Source: Butyricicoccus intestinisimiae (GTDB lineage: Bacteria; Bacillota; Clostridia; Oscillospirales; Butyricicoccaceae). From it: a stretch of 45,872 nt of DNA. The notes under the pieces are model-generated. The model was given only the letters and a program-made list of their open reading frames with translations. It did not search any database and was not told the origin of the DNA. Numbering within the stretch: the stretch's first letter is position 1; every line of letters begins with the position of its first letter. Made by a program: the position numbers and the translations under genes. Positions 1 through 6,395 of this stretch are shown in pieces. Location of the stretch: the NCBI RefSeq assembly GCF_018918345.1, contig NZ_JAHLQI010000010.1:1-45872 (forward strand). Direction: 5' to 3'.

Positions 1-101
1 AGAATTTCGCCCGGCTTGACCGCCAGCTGCATTTTATCAAGAGCTACTACACCGGGGAATATCTTTGTCGTATTTTTTAATTCTACTACATATTCACTCA
101 T
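1..101 (-). CDS. Sugar ABC transporter ATP-binding protein, N-terminus only
   Basis: Only the first 33 codons lie in the window; the rest runs off the left edge. The minus-strand reading begins MSEYVVELKNTTKIFPGVVA and continues to LDKMQLAVKPGEI. This is the usual opening of MglA/RbsA-type sugar ABC ATPases (the 'FPGV.AL' and 'V..GEI' positions just before the Walker A motif). The start codon at 101 follows a weak AAGGGTG. The gene lies 111 bases downstream of the binding-protein gene in the same direction, separated by a strong hairpin, so it is likely the second gene of an SBP-ATPase-permease operon. The Walker motifs are outside the window, so the assignment rests on the N-terminus and the context. 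Confidence 0.8.
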   Translation of the reverse strand, partial: MSEYVVELKNTTKIFPGVVALDKMQLAVKPGEI

Positions 102-141
102 TGATTTTCACCCTTTTCTCTATTTCCCTGCGAGGAAAAGT

Positions 142-176
142 GGTGCCCTTACCGATTTTTCTTCGATAAGGGCACC
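142..176 (-). terminator. Intercistronic hairpin between binding-protein and ATPase genes
   Basis: Arms 142-155 and 163-176 form a 14-bp stem with one mismatch around a 7-base loop. No T-run follows on the minus strand. It therefore looks more like an mRNA-stabilising or attenuating hairpin, of the kind that keeps a binding protein more abundant than its ATPase, than a full terminator. Confidence 0.65.
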
Positions 177-212
177 CCATATGATCGTTTCTTTTCTGCC
201 CTTGTGTCTCTC

Positions 213-1217
213 TTACTTCAGGTACTCAGACAGCTGATCCAGACGCTCCTGTGCGGAGTCCTTATCAACGATACCGGAACCGGAGTCGATGAAGGAATCC
301 AGCTTCTTGCCGTTCAGGTTATCTACTGCAGCCTGTACAGCCTTGTAGCCCATACCGTAAGCGTCCTGAATAACAGACATGGTCTCCTGACCTGCCAGAA
401 TAGCCTCGCATGCTGCGCGGTCACCGTTGAAGCCGAGGAAGATGGTCTTTTCGTATGCCTTGTTGCCCTTTGCTGCGCGAGCTGCTGCCATAGCCATATC
501 ATCATTGTTTGCACAGATGATTGCTACGCCTTCCGGATGCGTCTGCATGATCGCTTCCATGGAGTTTACAGCCTTATCTGCAACTGCATCTGCGTACTGG
601 GTTTCCTTCTCAAGGAAGGTGCCGCCAGCTTCGTTGACGCCCTTCTTATAGCCTTCGTAACGTGCAGTGTTGGTCGGGTCACCCTGTACACCGCAGATTT
701 CGATGCATTCGATCTTTTCCCAGCCTGCTGCCTTTGCTGCCTCTACTGCAGCCTTGCCGCCCTGTGCTGCCGCATCTTCGTTGCCGGTACCGATGAAGGA
801 AATAACTTCCGGTGCATCAAAATTGGTATCAACCGCAAAAATCGGGGTCTTGGTTCCCTTTACCAGCGTTGCCGCCTGATCGCCCTGCAGCGGAGCAATG
901 ATGATGGAATCATATGCGCCAGACTGCACGTCAGTCTCAATCATGTTCTGCTGCTCATCGTATGCAGTCTCAGAGGTTGCGCCCTTTACATCAACGGTTA
1001 CGCCGAGATCCTTTGCCGCTGCTTCTGCGCCAGCCTGTACATACTGCCAGTACTCTGCAGAGGTCGTCTTGAGAATCATACTGATCTTTGCACCGTCTGC
1101 GCTGCCGCCGCCGGAGCCTGCCGCCTTCTTGTCGTCTCCGCCGGAACTGCCGCAAGCACACAGACCTGTCAGCATGGCGCCTGCCAAGAGCATCGCTGCA
1201 ATTCTCTTCATTTTCAT
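213..1217 (-). CDS. Sugar/polyol ABC transporter substrate-binding lipoprotein
   Basis: A 334-residue type-1 periplasmic-binding-fold lipoprotein (ribose/galactose/inositol binding-protein family) that captures a sugar or cyclitol outside the membrane for the ABC importer whose ATPase starts at 101. It has a short basic N-terminus, a hydrophobic stretch and a lipobox ending in Cys22 (LCAC), then a Gly/Ser-rich linker. The two-lobed ligand domain shows 'YDSIIIAPLQGD', 'FAVDTNFDAPEVISFIGTGN' and 'GVAIICANNDDMAMAAARA', the usual hinge and ligand-contact blocks of the family. The start at 1217 has AAAAGGAG about 8 bases upstream. Codons are strongly biased (AAG for Lys, GAG/GAA mix), as in the catabolic genes at 2951-5048 and 15595-17596, suggesting high expression. 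Ligand specificity is unknown; inositol is inferred from the region. Confidence 0.85.
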   Translation of the reverse strand: MKMKRIAAMLLAGAMLTGLCACGSSGGDDKKAAGSGGGSADGAKISMILKTTSAEYWQYVQAGAEAAAKDLGVTVDVKGATSETAYDEQQNMIETDVQSGAYDSIIIAPLQGDQAATLVKGTKTPIFAVDTNFDAPEVISFIGTGNEDAAAQGGKAAVEAAKAAGWEKIECIEICGVQGDPTNTARYEGYKKGVNEAGGTFLEKETQYADAVADKAVNSMEAIMQTHPEGVAIICANNDDMAMAAARAAKGNKAYEKTIFLGFNGDRAACEAILAGQETMSVIQDAYGMGYKAVQAAVDNLNGKKLDSFIDSGSGIVDKDSAQERLDQLSEYLK

Positions 1218-1224
1218 AGGTCAT

Positions 1225-1695
1225 TCTCCTTTTCTTTGTTCACAACATTCTATCTCTCTTGTCATCTGTTGTGTTTTTCTATGTATGCATTGTACCGTTT
1301 TGTCCCGTGCAAATAAATAACATTTCCTGCTATTGATTTGCGAAATCGTGCTCTTTTTGTGATTTTCTTATTAAATTGCACAAAATTTTTTTCTTTTTTT
1401 GTATAGTTTGTGAGATTTTCTTGTCATTTCCTTGTTTTCTCAATGGTTTCTCCGTAACATTGTTCAATGTGCACGGGCTTTCCCTTGTTCATCTTGTGTA
1501 TTTTGCTTTGGATAAAATACTCTTTCGTACATCTGTCCGACATTCACCAAGAAAAACGCATATTTTTCAACAATTTCCCGCGTTTTTCCTTATTATAGTG
1601 ACGAACAACCACCGATTCACACATTTCTTTACATCCCCTGTTTGCGTTATCTTGCTCTCCCCGCGATTTTTTGCAAGCGGGCACATGGTTCCATT
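1225..1695. other. AT-rich intergenic region between binding-protein gene and AraC promoter
   Basis: About 470 bases without a convincing gene. It must hold the minus-strand promoter of the ABC operon and binding sites for its regulator. The only distinct structure seen is a short inverted repeat, ACATTG-TT-CAATGT at 1457-1470, which could be an operator. The LacI-type palindrome found at 11399 and 15333 is not present here, so this operon may answer to the adjacent AraC protein instead. Confidence 0.4.
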
Positions 1696-1724
1696 TTGAC
1701 ATCTCGCAAACTAGATGCTACAAT
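1696..1724 (+). promoter_or_regulatory. Promoter of the AraC-family regulator gene
   Basis: TTGACA at 1696-1701, a 17-base spacer and TACAAT at 1719-1724: a near-consensus housekeeping sigma promoter, about 45 bases before the start codon at 1771. Confidence 0.75.
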
Positions 1725-1770
1725 TTGACGTATTCTCAATGGATGATTTTCCTAAGGAGGTATCTTAACT

Positions 1771-2631
1771 ATGCTCGGTTTCGAAGCCGGCACCTGCAAC
1801 GGATCAGATTTATATTTTCAAAGCCCTTCTGAACAAGCACGCAGCATGCTGTTTTATATGACATCCTGCGGTTATTATTATACAGATAAAGACTATCGAA
1901 TTGACCGCTCCCGCTATCCGGACGCACGCTATCTGCTCATGTACATCCGCAGCGGCCGGCTTTCTGTCACGGCAAATAATCGCACCATCATCGCGCACCG
2001 CGGACAATTGGTCGTTCTGGACTGTACGCAACCGCACCAATATCATACAATAGATAATACGGAATTCGTCTGGATGCATCTGGACGGCAGCAACAGCCCG
2101 CAGCTGTTTGAACAGGTATGCAGCCTATACCGCACACCGGTCTTTGATTCTTCCAGCGCATCCGAAGTGCATCGGCTGATGCTGGATATTCTATACGCTT
2201 GGCGCAACAATCAATTTATTGCAGAGGCACCGCTGTCTCTGCGGATCTATTCTATCTGGATTTCCTTGATTACCGGCAATGCCACTCAATCCTGCACAGA
2301 CACCGGCAACGCCCAGACCGCCACAGAGGCTGCCATTCAATATATCGGCGAGCACTACGGAGAACCCCTGACGCTCCCTGAGCTGGCGCGGCATGTCAAC
2401 ATGAGTCAATTTTACTTCTCCCGCCTGTTTAAAAAGCAGTGCGGGTACTCCCCGCACGAATACATCATCCTTGTGCGCATCAATCGGGCGAAGCATTTGC
2501 TCAAAACGACGGATCAGCCAGTGAAAGTCATCGCAAACAGTGTCGGATATCCAAACATCACCACGTTTAGCAACCTGTTTTCATCACGCGTCGGCGTTTC
2601 TCCCAGTCAATTTCGAAAAAATCCGATTTGA
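1771..2631 (+). CDS. AraC-family transcriptional regulator
   Basis: A 286-residue regulator with an N-terminal cupin-like effector domain (about residues 20-150; 'GQLVVLDCTQPHQYH' and 'EFVWMHLDGSN' are typical) and a C-terminal double helix-turn-helix (about 187-286; 'HVNMSQFYFSRLFKKQCGYS', 'VKVIANSVGYPNITTFSNLF', ending 'GVSPSQFRKNP'). AAGGAGG lies 8 bases before the start. It is transcribed away from the ABC transporter operon and is followed by its own terminator, then by the dehydrogenase gene at 2951. Its position suggests that it senses a sugar or cyclitol and controls one or both neighbours; the target sites were not identified. Codon use (AAA, TTT, CGC) is unlike the biased catabolic genes, as expected for a weakly expressed regulator. 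Confidence 0.9.
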   Translation: MLGFEAGTCNGSDLYFQSPSEQARSMLFYMTSCGYYYTDKDYRIDRSRYPDARYLLMYIRSGRLSVTANNRTIIAHRGQLVVLDCTQPHQYHTIDNTEFVWMHLDGSNSPQLFEQVCSLYRTPVFDSSSASEVHRLMLDILYAWRNNQFIAEAPLSLRIYSIWISLITGNATQSCTDTGNAQTATEAAIQYIGEHYGEPLTLPELARHVNMSQFYFSRLFKKQCGYSPHEYIILVRINRAKHLLKTTDQPVKVIANSVGYPNITTFSNLFSSRVGVSPSQFRKNPI

Positions 2632-2682
2632 CATAAATGCGCTCCTTTCCGCCGTTCTATACACAAAAGAACATCGTTTTAT

Positions 2683-2730
2683 ACAACCTGCACAAATACA
2701 TCCCACCGTATTTGTGCAGGTTGTGTTTTT
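2683..2730 (+). terminator. Rho-independent terminator after the AraC gene
   Basis: A perfect 17-bp stem (2683-2699 with 2708-2724) with an 8-base loop, followed by GTTTTT. It separates the regulator from the dehydrogenase operon. Confidence 0.85.
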
Positions 2731-2777
2731 CTCTAGATAAATGATAATTTATGTATAGAACAGGAAAACTCTATGCA

Positions 2778-2806
2778 ATGACATTTCCAGATTTTCGCCG
2801 TATACT
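2778..2806 (+). promoter_or_regulatory. Promoter of the dehydrogenase / IolE-like operon
   Basis: ATGACA at 2778-2783, a 17-base spacer and TATACT at 2801-2806. It leaves a roughly 135-base leader before the start at 2951. The sequence between the AraC terminator and this promoter is AT-rich and is the obvious place for AraC-type half-sites. Confidence 0.65.
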
Positions 2807-2950
2807 ATGGGCACAGTCAAACGAAAAAGCACGAACAAAAACCAAAGAAACAAAACGTTTTTCCCTGATTTTCGAACTTTCCAAGGCTGTAAAAAAATCA
2901 GTAAATTTTATGTATCACCATTGAAAGAACATTTTTAGGAGGAAAAGAAA

Positions 2951-4078
2951 ATGAAAGAAATCCGTATTGGTCTGGTAGGTTCCGGCTGGATGGGCAAGGC
3001 TCATTCCTCTGCACTGGCTGACGCTGAGATGCTGTTTGGTCCTGACTACGGCGTTGCATCCTTCGAGATCGTTGCTGACGCAAACGAGGAAGCTGCAAAG
3101 TCCGCACAGAAGAAAATCGGCTTTAAGCGCATCACCACCGACTGGCACGACGTTGTAACCGATCCGAACGTTGATCTGGTTGACATCGCAACCCCGAACG
3201 CTTTCCACTACGAGGTTGCTAAGGCGGCTCTGGAAAACGGCAAGAACGTATACTGCGAGAAGCCGCTGTCCATCTCCGCTGAGGAGTCCAAGGAACTGGC
3301 TGAGCTGGCTGCTCAGAAGGGCGTTGTAAACTACGTTGGCTTCAACAACACTCAGAATCCGGCAAACGCTTACGTTCGTGAGCTGGTTCAGTCCGGCGCA
3401 CTGGGCAAGATCATGCGCTTCACCGGCACCTACGATCAGGATCAGCTGCTTGACGAGTCCCTGCCGATTACTTGGAGACACATCAACAAGCTGGCAGGCT
3501 GCGGCGCTCTGGGCGATCTGGGTTCTCATCTGCTGTCCATCTCCCAGTTCATCATGGGCGACATTTCTAAGGTAAACGCAGTTGCTACCACCGTATTCCC
3601 GAAGCGTCCGAAGTGCGCTGGTTCCGATGAGCTGGTTGACGTTGAGAACGAGGACATCATGACCTTCACCGCTGAGTATGCAAACGGCGCAATCGGTCAG
3701 ATTGCTTGCTCCCGTGTAGCTACCGGCCGCAAGAACTACCTGTGCTATGAGATTCAGGGCACCAAGGGTTCTGTTCGCTACGATCTGGAGCGCATGGGCG
3801 AAGTTCAGGTATATTTCCAGAGCGACAACGAGCGTGACCGCGGCTTCCGCACCGTACTGCTGAACCCGCAGATGAAGGGCTACTCCGCATTCCAGCCGGC
3901 AGGCGGCATCTCTATCGCTTACAACGATATGAAGATCCTCGAAGTACATGCTCTGTTCGATGCAATCACCAATGGCGCTGACTACACCACCGACTTTGAG
4001 TTCGGCTACAAGATTGACCGCACCGTTGCTGCTGTTATCGAGTCTTCCAAGACCCGCGAGTGGGTTGACGTAAAGTAA
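2951..4078 (+). CDS. Gfo/Idh/MocA-family dehydrogenase (inositol or 3-oxo-sugar type)
   Basis: A 375-residue NAD(P)-dependent oxidoreductase. The N-terminal Rossmann fold starts 'IRIGLVGSGWMGKAHSSA'. The catalytic lysine lies in CEKPLS (about Lys104), and 'GALGDLGSHLLSISQF' carries the Asp-x3-His active-site pair. The C-terminal alpha/beta domain is complete. It is not an IolG orthologue: it differs from the iolG product at 15595 and looks more like the 'GKAHS.A' group, which includes levoglucosan-type and other cyclitol or glycoside dehydrogenases. A perfect RBS (AGGAGG) precedes the start. It is followed after 76 bases by the IolE-like gene, with a palindromic hairpin between, so the two proteins probably act in sequence: oxidation of a ring hydroxyl, then dehydration, isomerisation or elimination. 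Lys is almost always AAG, suggesting strong expression. Confidence 0.85.
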   Translation: MKEIRIGLVGSGWMGKAHSSALADAEMLFGPDYGVASFEIVADANEEAAKSAQKKIGFKRITTDWHDVVTDPNVDLVDIATPNAFHYEVAKAALENGKNVYCEKPLSISAEESKELAELAAQKGVVNYVGFNNTQNPANAYVRELVQSGALGKIMRFTGTYDQDQLLDESLPITWRHINKLAGCGALGDLGSHLLSISQFIMGDISKVNAVATTVFPKRPKCAGSDELVDVENEDIMTFTAEYANGAIGQIACSRVATGRKNYLCYEIQGTKGSVRYDLERMGEVQVYFQSDNERDRGFRTVLLNPQMKGYSAFQPAGGISIAYNDMKILEVHALFDAITNGADYTTDFEFGYKIDRTVAAVIESSKTREWVDVK

Positions 4079-4098
4079 TCGTCACAGAAGAAATATCC

Positions 4099-4128
4099 GC
4101 CACTGCCGGAATATATTCCGGCAGTGGC
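4099..4128 (+). other. Perfect 30-base palindrome between the dehydrogenase and IolE-like genes
   Basis: Positions 4099-4128 are exactly self-complementary (arms starting GCCACTGCCGG and ending CCGGCAGTGGC, with AT-rich centre AATATATT). No T-run follows, so it is probably an intercistronic mRNA hairpin, although a dimeric-protein site is possible. Confidence 0.75.
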
Positions 4129-4154
4129 TCCAGAAAATAGATGGAGGAAAAACT

Positions 4155-5048
4155 ATGTCTATCAAAATTGGTATTGCTCCGGATTCCTGGGGCGTATGGT
4201 TCCCGGCAAGCGATCCGAACAACGCAAAGCAGCCGCAGTGGTGGCGCTGCCTCGACGAAATGAAAATTGCAGGCTACGACGGCTGTGAAATCGGCCCGTG
4301 GGGCTACATGCCGAACGACAACCCGCAGGTTCTCAAGAACGCCATTGACGCGCGCGGTCTGACGCTGGTTGGTGCTACCGAGGGCGGCAACTATCTGGAT
4401 GACGCAAATGTTGAGCAGATGCTCAAGGACATTGACGACATCTCTGCCCTGCTCAAGAACTTCCCGTCCGCCAAGTATATCGTGCTGCTGCCGCCGATGT
4501 ACACCAACCTCGCTACCGGCGAGCTGGAAATGAATCCGGATCTGACCGATGAGGAGTGGGCAAAGTACTGCGCAAACGTACAGAAGTGTGCTGACCGCTG
4601 TGCTGCAAACGGCTTCCAGGGTCTGTTCCATCCGCACGTTGACAGCCATGTGCAGACTGAGGAGCAGATTGAGCGCTTCCTCAACGACACCAACGTAGAT
4701 CTGTGCTTTGATACCGGTCACCACGTATACGGCGGCGGCGAGCCAATCTCCTTCTACAAGAAGTGGGCAAAGCGCATTCCGTACATCCATTTCAAGGACT
4801 GCGACCTGTCTGTCAAGGCAAAGATGGACGAAAACAAGTGGTCTTTCGCTAAAGCTGTTACCGAGGACATCATGGTAGAGCCGGGCAAGGGCAGCATCGA
4901 CTTCGCTGCTATGCATGACGCTCTCGTCGCGTGCGGCTATGACGGCTGGTGCGTTGTTGAGCAGGATCTGTTCCCGGTGAAGTCTTTCGACGTTCCGCTG
5001 GAGAAGGCTTCCATCGGCCGCGAAAACCTGCGCAAGGCTGGTTTCTAA
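4155..5048 (+). CDS. IolE-like sugar phosphate isomerase/epimerase (inosose dehydratase family)
   Basis: A 297-residue TIM-barrel protein of the AP-endonuclease-2-like superfamily. The opening 'IGIAPDSWGVWFP' followed by 'GYDGCEIGPWGYMP' is characteristic of IolE (2-keto-myo-inositol dehydratase). Likely metal and substrate residues are His159 and His161 (HPHVDSHVQT), Asp186 and His189 (CFDTGHH), His212 and Lys214 (IHFKD) and Glu269 (VVEQD). It probably acts on the keto-cyclitol made by the enzyme encoded just upstream. Family members with other functions (3-oxo-glycoside lyases, epimerases) cannot be excluded. The start follows ATGGAGGAAAAACT. It is co-transcribed with 2951-4078 and ends at a bidirectional terminator. 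Codon use is strongly biased, like its partner. Confidence 0.82.
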   Translation: MSIKIGIAPDSWGVWFPASDPNNAKQPQWWRCLDEMKIAGYDGCEIGPWGYMPNDNPQVLKNAIDARGLTLVGATEGGNYLDDANVEQMLKDIDDISALLKNFPSAKYIVLLPPMYTNLATGELEMNPDLTDEEWAKYCANVQKCADRCAANGFQGLFHPHVDSHVQTEEQIERFLNDTNVDLCFDTGHHVYGGGEPISFYKKWAKRIPYIHFKDCDLSVKAKMDENKWSFAKAVTEDIMVEPGKGSIDFAAMHDALVACGYDGWCVVEQDLFPVKSFDVPLEKASIGRENLRKAGF

Positions 5049-5087
5049 ACCACCTCTCTTATCCAAATATGTAAGCATCAATAGAAA

Positions 5088-5128
5088 ACGCACCGGATGG
5101 GTTGTTCCATCCGATGCGTCCATTTTCT
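5088..5128. terminator. Bidirectional terminator between IolE-like gene and lipoprotein gene
   Basis: A 13-bp stem (5088-5100 with 5107-5119, one mismatch) is flanked by CATTTTCTTT on the right and an A-rich stretch on the left. It lies between two convergent genes. Confidence 0.7.
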
Positions 5129-5737
5129 TTATGTTTGTGCATCTTTCAGCTTTTGGTAAATCTCACTCTGTCCGTCAAAAGGCGTTCCGAAGTCTAAACA
5201 AAGTGTATCGCCAATCTGTGCTGTCACATAACAAGCCTGCGCAGTCTTATCATAATTTACAGACAGCGTAACTGTATTTTCCCGTGAACTATCTCCGTTC
5301 AAATATCCGGATAACCCACCGGCAAAGCATTGATCTCCATTGTCCAACTTGATTTCTGTGAGCCTGCCTGTCAGAGACATCGTATCTGTAACACCATTTG
5401 CCGTAATCGTGGCTTCGGCATTCACGCTGGCGTCCGGATCCGAACACTCCGGAATATCCAATTGCAAAAAGCTATCGGAATCATTCGCAAGGGCATTCCA
5501 TTCATCAAGCGTGAGACCATACTTTTCTTGAATTGCCAGTTCATTGTCCGGTGTATTCAAAGATACTGTGCACACAGGCAGTGTCAATGAACACTTTTCC
5601 AAGAACACGGAAGTCTGCTCCGTCTGCTGTTCTTGTACCACAGGTTCCTTCTCCTGCTCCGGTGTCCCACAGCCTGACATCAGCAGAGCAAGAACCGACA
5701 GCAACCCAACCACCATAGAAAACGCTCTTTTTTTCAT
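5129..5737 (-). CDS. Putative lipoprotein of unknown function
   Basis: A 202-residue secreted lipoprotein: MKKR basic start, hydrophobic stretch, lipobox LMSGC, then a Glu/Gln-rich linker and a probably beta-rich domain with several charged blocks. I recognise no family. The start at 5737 is chosen over the ATG at 5743 because AGGGAG (5745-5750) gives normal spacing only for 5737. It stands alone, converging on the IolE-like gene. The sequence gives no clue to function beyond surface location. Confidence 0.75.
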   Translation of the reverse strand: MKKRAFSMVVGLLSVLALLMSGCGTPEQEKEPVVQEQQTEQTSVFLEKCSLTLPVCTVSLNTPDNELAIQEKYGLTLDEWNALANDSDSFLQLDIPECSDPDASVNAEATITANGVTDTMSLTGRLTEIKLDNGDQCFAGGLSGYLNGDSSRENTVTLSVNYDKTAQACYVTAQIGDTLCLDFGTPFDGQSEIYQKLKDAQT

Positions 5738-5865
5738 AAACATGCTCCCTATTTAATCGTTTTTTGACTCCTGACAAAGCGCACAAAAAAACATCATATA
5801 AAGCAGTTCTTTTTGTCTATTTTTATTATATCCATTGCGTTCTCCATTGTCAACAATAGCTAAGG

Positions 5866-5934
5866 CAACATTCTTATGAGCTGTAGCAGAAATTTCCGTT
5901 TCTGTTTCAGCTCTTTTCTTTTTGAGTTGAAAAC
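5866..5934 (-). repeat. Copy A of a ~70-bp structured repeat
   Basis: Read on the minus strand, this segment matches 9904-9973 (plus strand) with about four substitutions and one single-base indel. The core folds as GAGCTG-AAA-CAGAAA-loop-TTTCTG-CTA-CAGCTC, and the stems are kept in both copies. It lies just upstream of the TTGACA promoter at 5941 and overlaps no recognisable gene. A minus-strand open frame with a TTG start runs through it (5753-5947), but nothing supports that frame as coding. Confidence 0.8.
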
Positions 5935-5940
5935 GAGTGA

Positions 5941-5969
5941 TTGACAAATTCTTAAAGAATAGCTATACT
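5941..5969 (+). promoter_or_regulatory. Promoter of the 65-residue protein gene
   Basis: TTGACA at 5941-5946, a 17-base spacer and TATACT at 5964-5969, nearly consensus. It lies 28 bases before the start codon at 5997. Confidence 0.8.
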
Positions 5970-5996
5970 CACGGTATCGAGAGGGGTTGATATCTC

Positions 5997-6194
5997 ATGC
6001 TGGATGGCGGTAAACTTTCGGGCAAGGAAGCTCATGAAGAACACAAACACATGCAGAACGAAAAAGACACCATAGCAGTGCAAACGAAGAATGATGCATA
6101 TGAAGCTTTCAAAGATAGAATTTCGATGCCGGGAAAACCTCAAAAACTCACAGCAGAGGAGATTAACAACTTGAGAAAACAAGGTCGTATTTAA
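5997..6194 (+). CDS. Small hydrophilic protein of unknown function
   Basis: A 65-residue, highly charged protein with no membrane segment. It is His/Glu/Lys-rich near the N-terminus (KEAHEEHKHMQNEKD) and ends 'KLTAEEINNLRKQGRI'. A near-consensus promoter lies 28 bases upstream, GAGGGG at 5981-5986 serves as RBS, and a terminator follows immediately after the stop, so it forms a complete single-gene unit. I do not recognise the family. Its short, strongly driven layout fits a stress or regulatory small protein, but no function can be assigned. Confidence 0.7.
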   Translation: MLDGGKLSGKEAHEEHKHMQNEKDTIAVQTKNDAYEAFKDRISMPGKPQKLTAEEINNLRKQGRI

Positions 6195-6195
6195 G

Positions 6196-6226
6196 AACCA
6201 CGATGCACACGCACCGTGGTTTTGTT
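6196..6226 (+). terminator. Terminator of the 65-residue protein gene
   Basis: A 7-bp stem, AACCACG (6196-6202) with CGTGGTT (6215-6221), and a 12-base loop, followed by TTGTTAT. Confidence 0.65.
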
Positions 6227-6263
6227 ATACCCATTTCTTTCTGTTCCCTTTTGGGAGTATTTA

Positions 6264-6272
6264 TGGTATACT
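6264..6272 (+). promoter_or_regulatory. Extended -10 promoter upstream of the MATE unit
   Basis: TGGTATACT (TG at 6264-6265, hexamer 6267-6272) is an extended -10 element; the -35 region (TTCCCT) is weak. It would drive the leader ORF at 6327 and the MATE gene. Confidence 0.5.
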
Positions 6273-6326
6273 TTCGCTTATATGTATCTGTACACATAAA
6301 ATCATTTGAAAATGAGGTTGTTTTGT

Positions 6327-6395
6327 ATGGCAAATCTTAAGATATACTGTCAAATGTCAAGTAAAAAAGTACATCGAAAGGAGATATTTTTATGA
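6327..6395 (+). CDS. 22-residue leader ORF overlapping the MATE start codon
   Basis: ATG at 6327 opens a frame of 22 codons beginning MANLKIYCQMSSKK and ending KEIFL. Its TGA (6393-6395) overlaps the MATE start codon as ATGA. GAGG lies 9 bases upstream. The frame runs across the MATE ribosome-binding site, so ribosomes finishing the leader could re-initiate on the exporter. It may be a coupling or attenuating leader peptide. No hairpin typical of erm-like attenuation was clearly seen, and the peptide could be fortuitous. Confidence 0.4.
   Translation: MANLKIYCQMSSKKVHRKEIFL

Noticed and set aside
1457-1470. ACATTG-TT-CAATGT as a firm regulator site
   Set aside because: The arms are short and no second copy was seen, so it is mentioned only as a possibility within the intergenic region.
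5753-5947. 64-codon minus-strand frame through repeat copy A
   Set aside because: It needs a TTG start without an RBS and overlaps the promoter of the 65-residue gene. The similarity to 9904-9973 is at DNA and RNA-structure level, not in the same reading frame.
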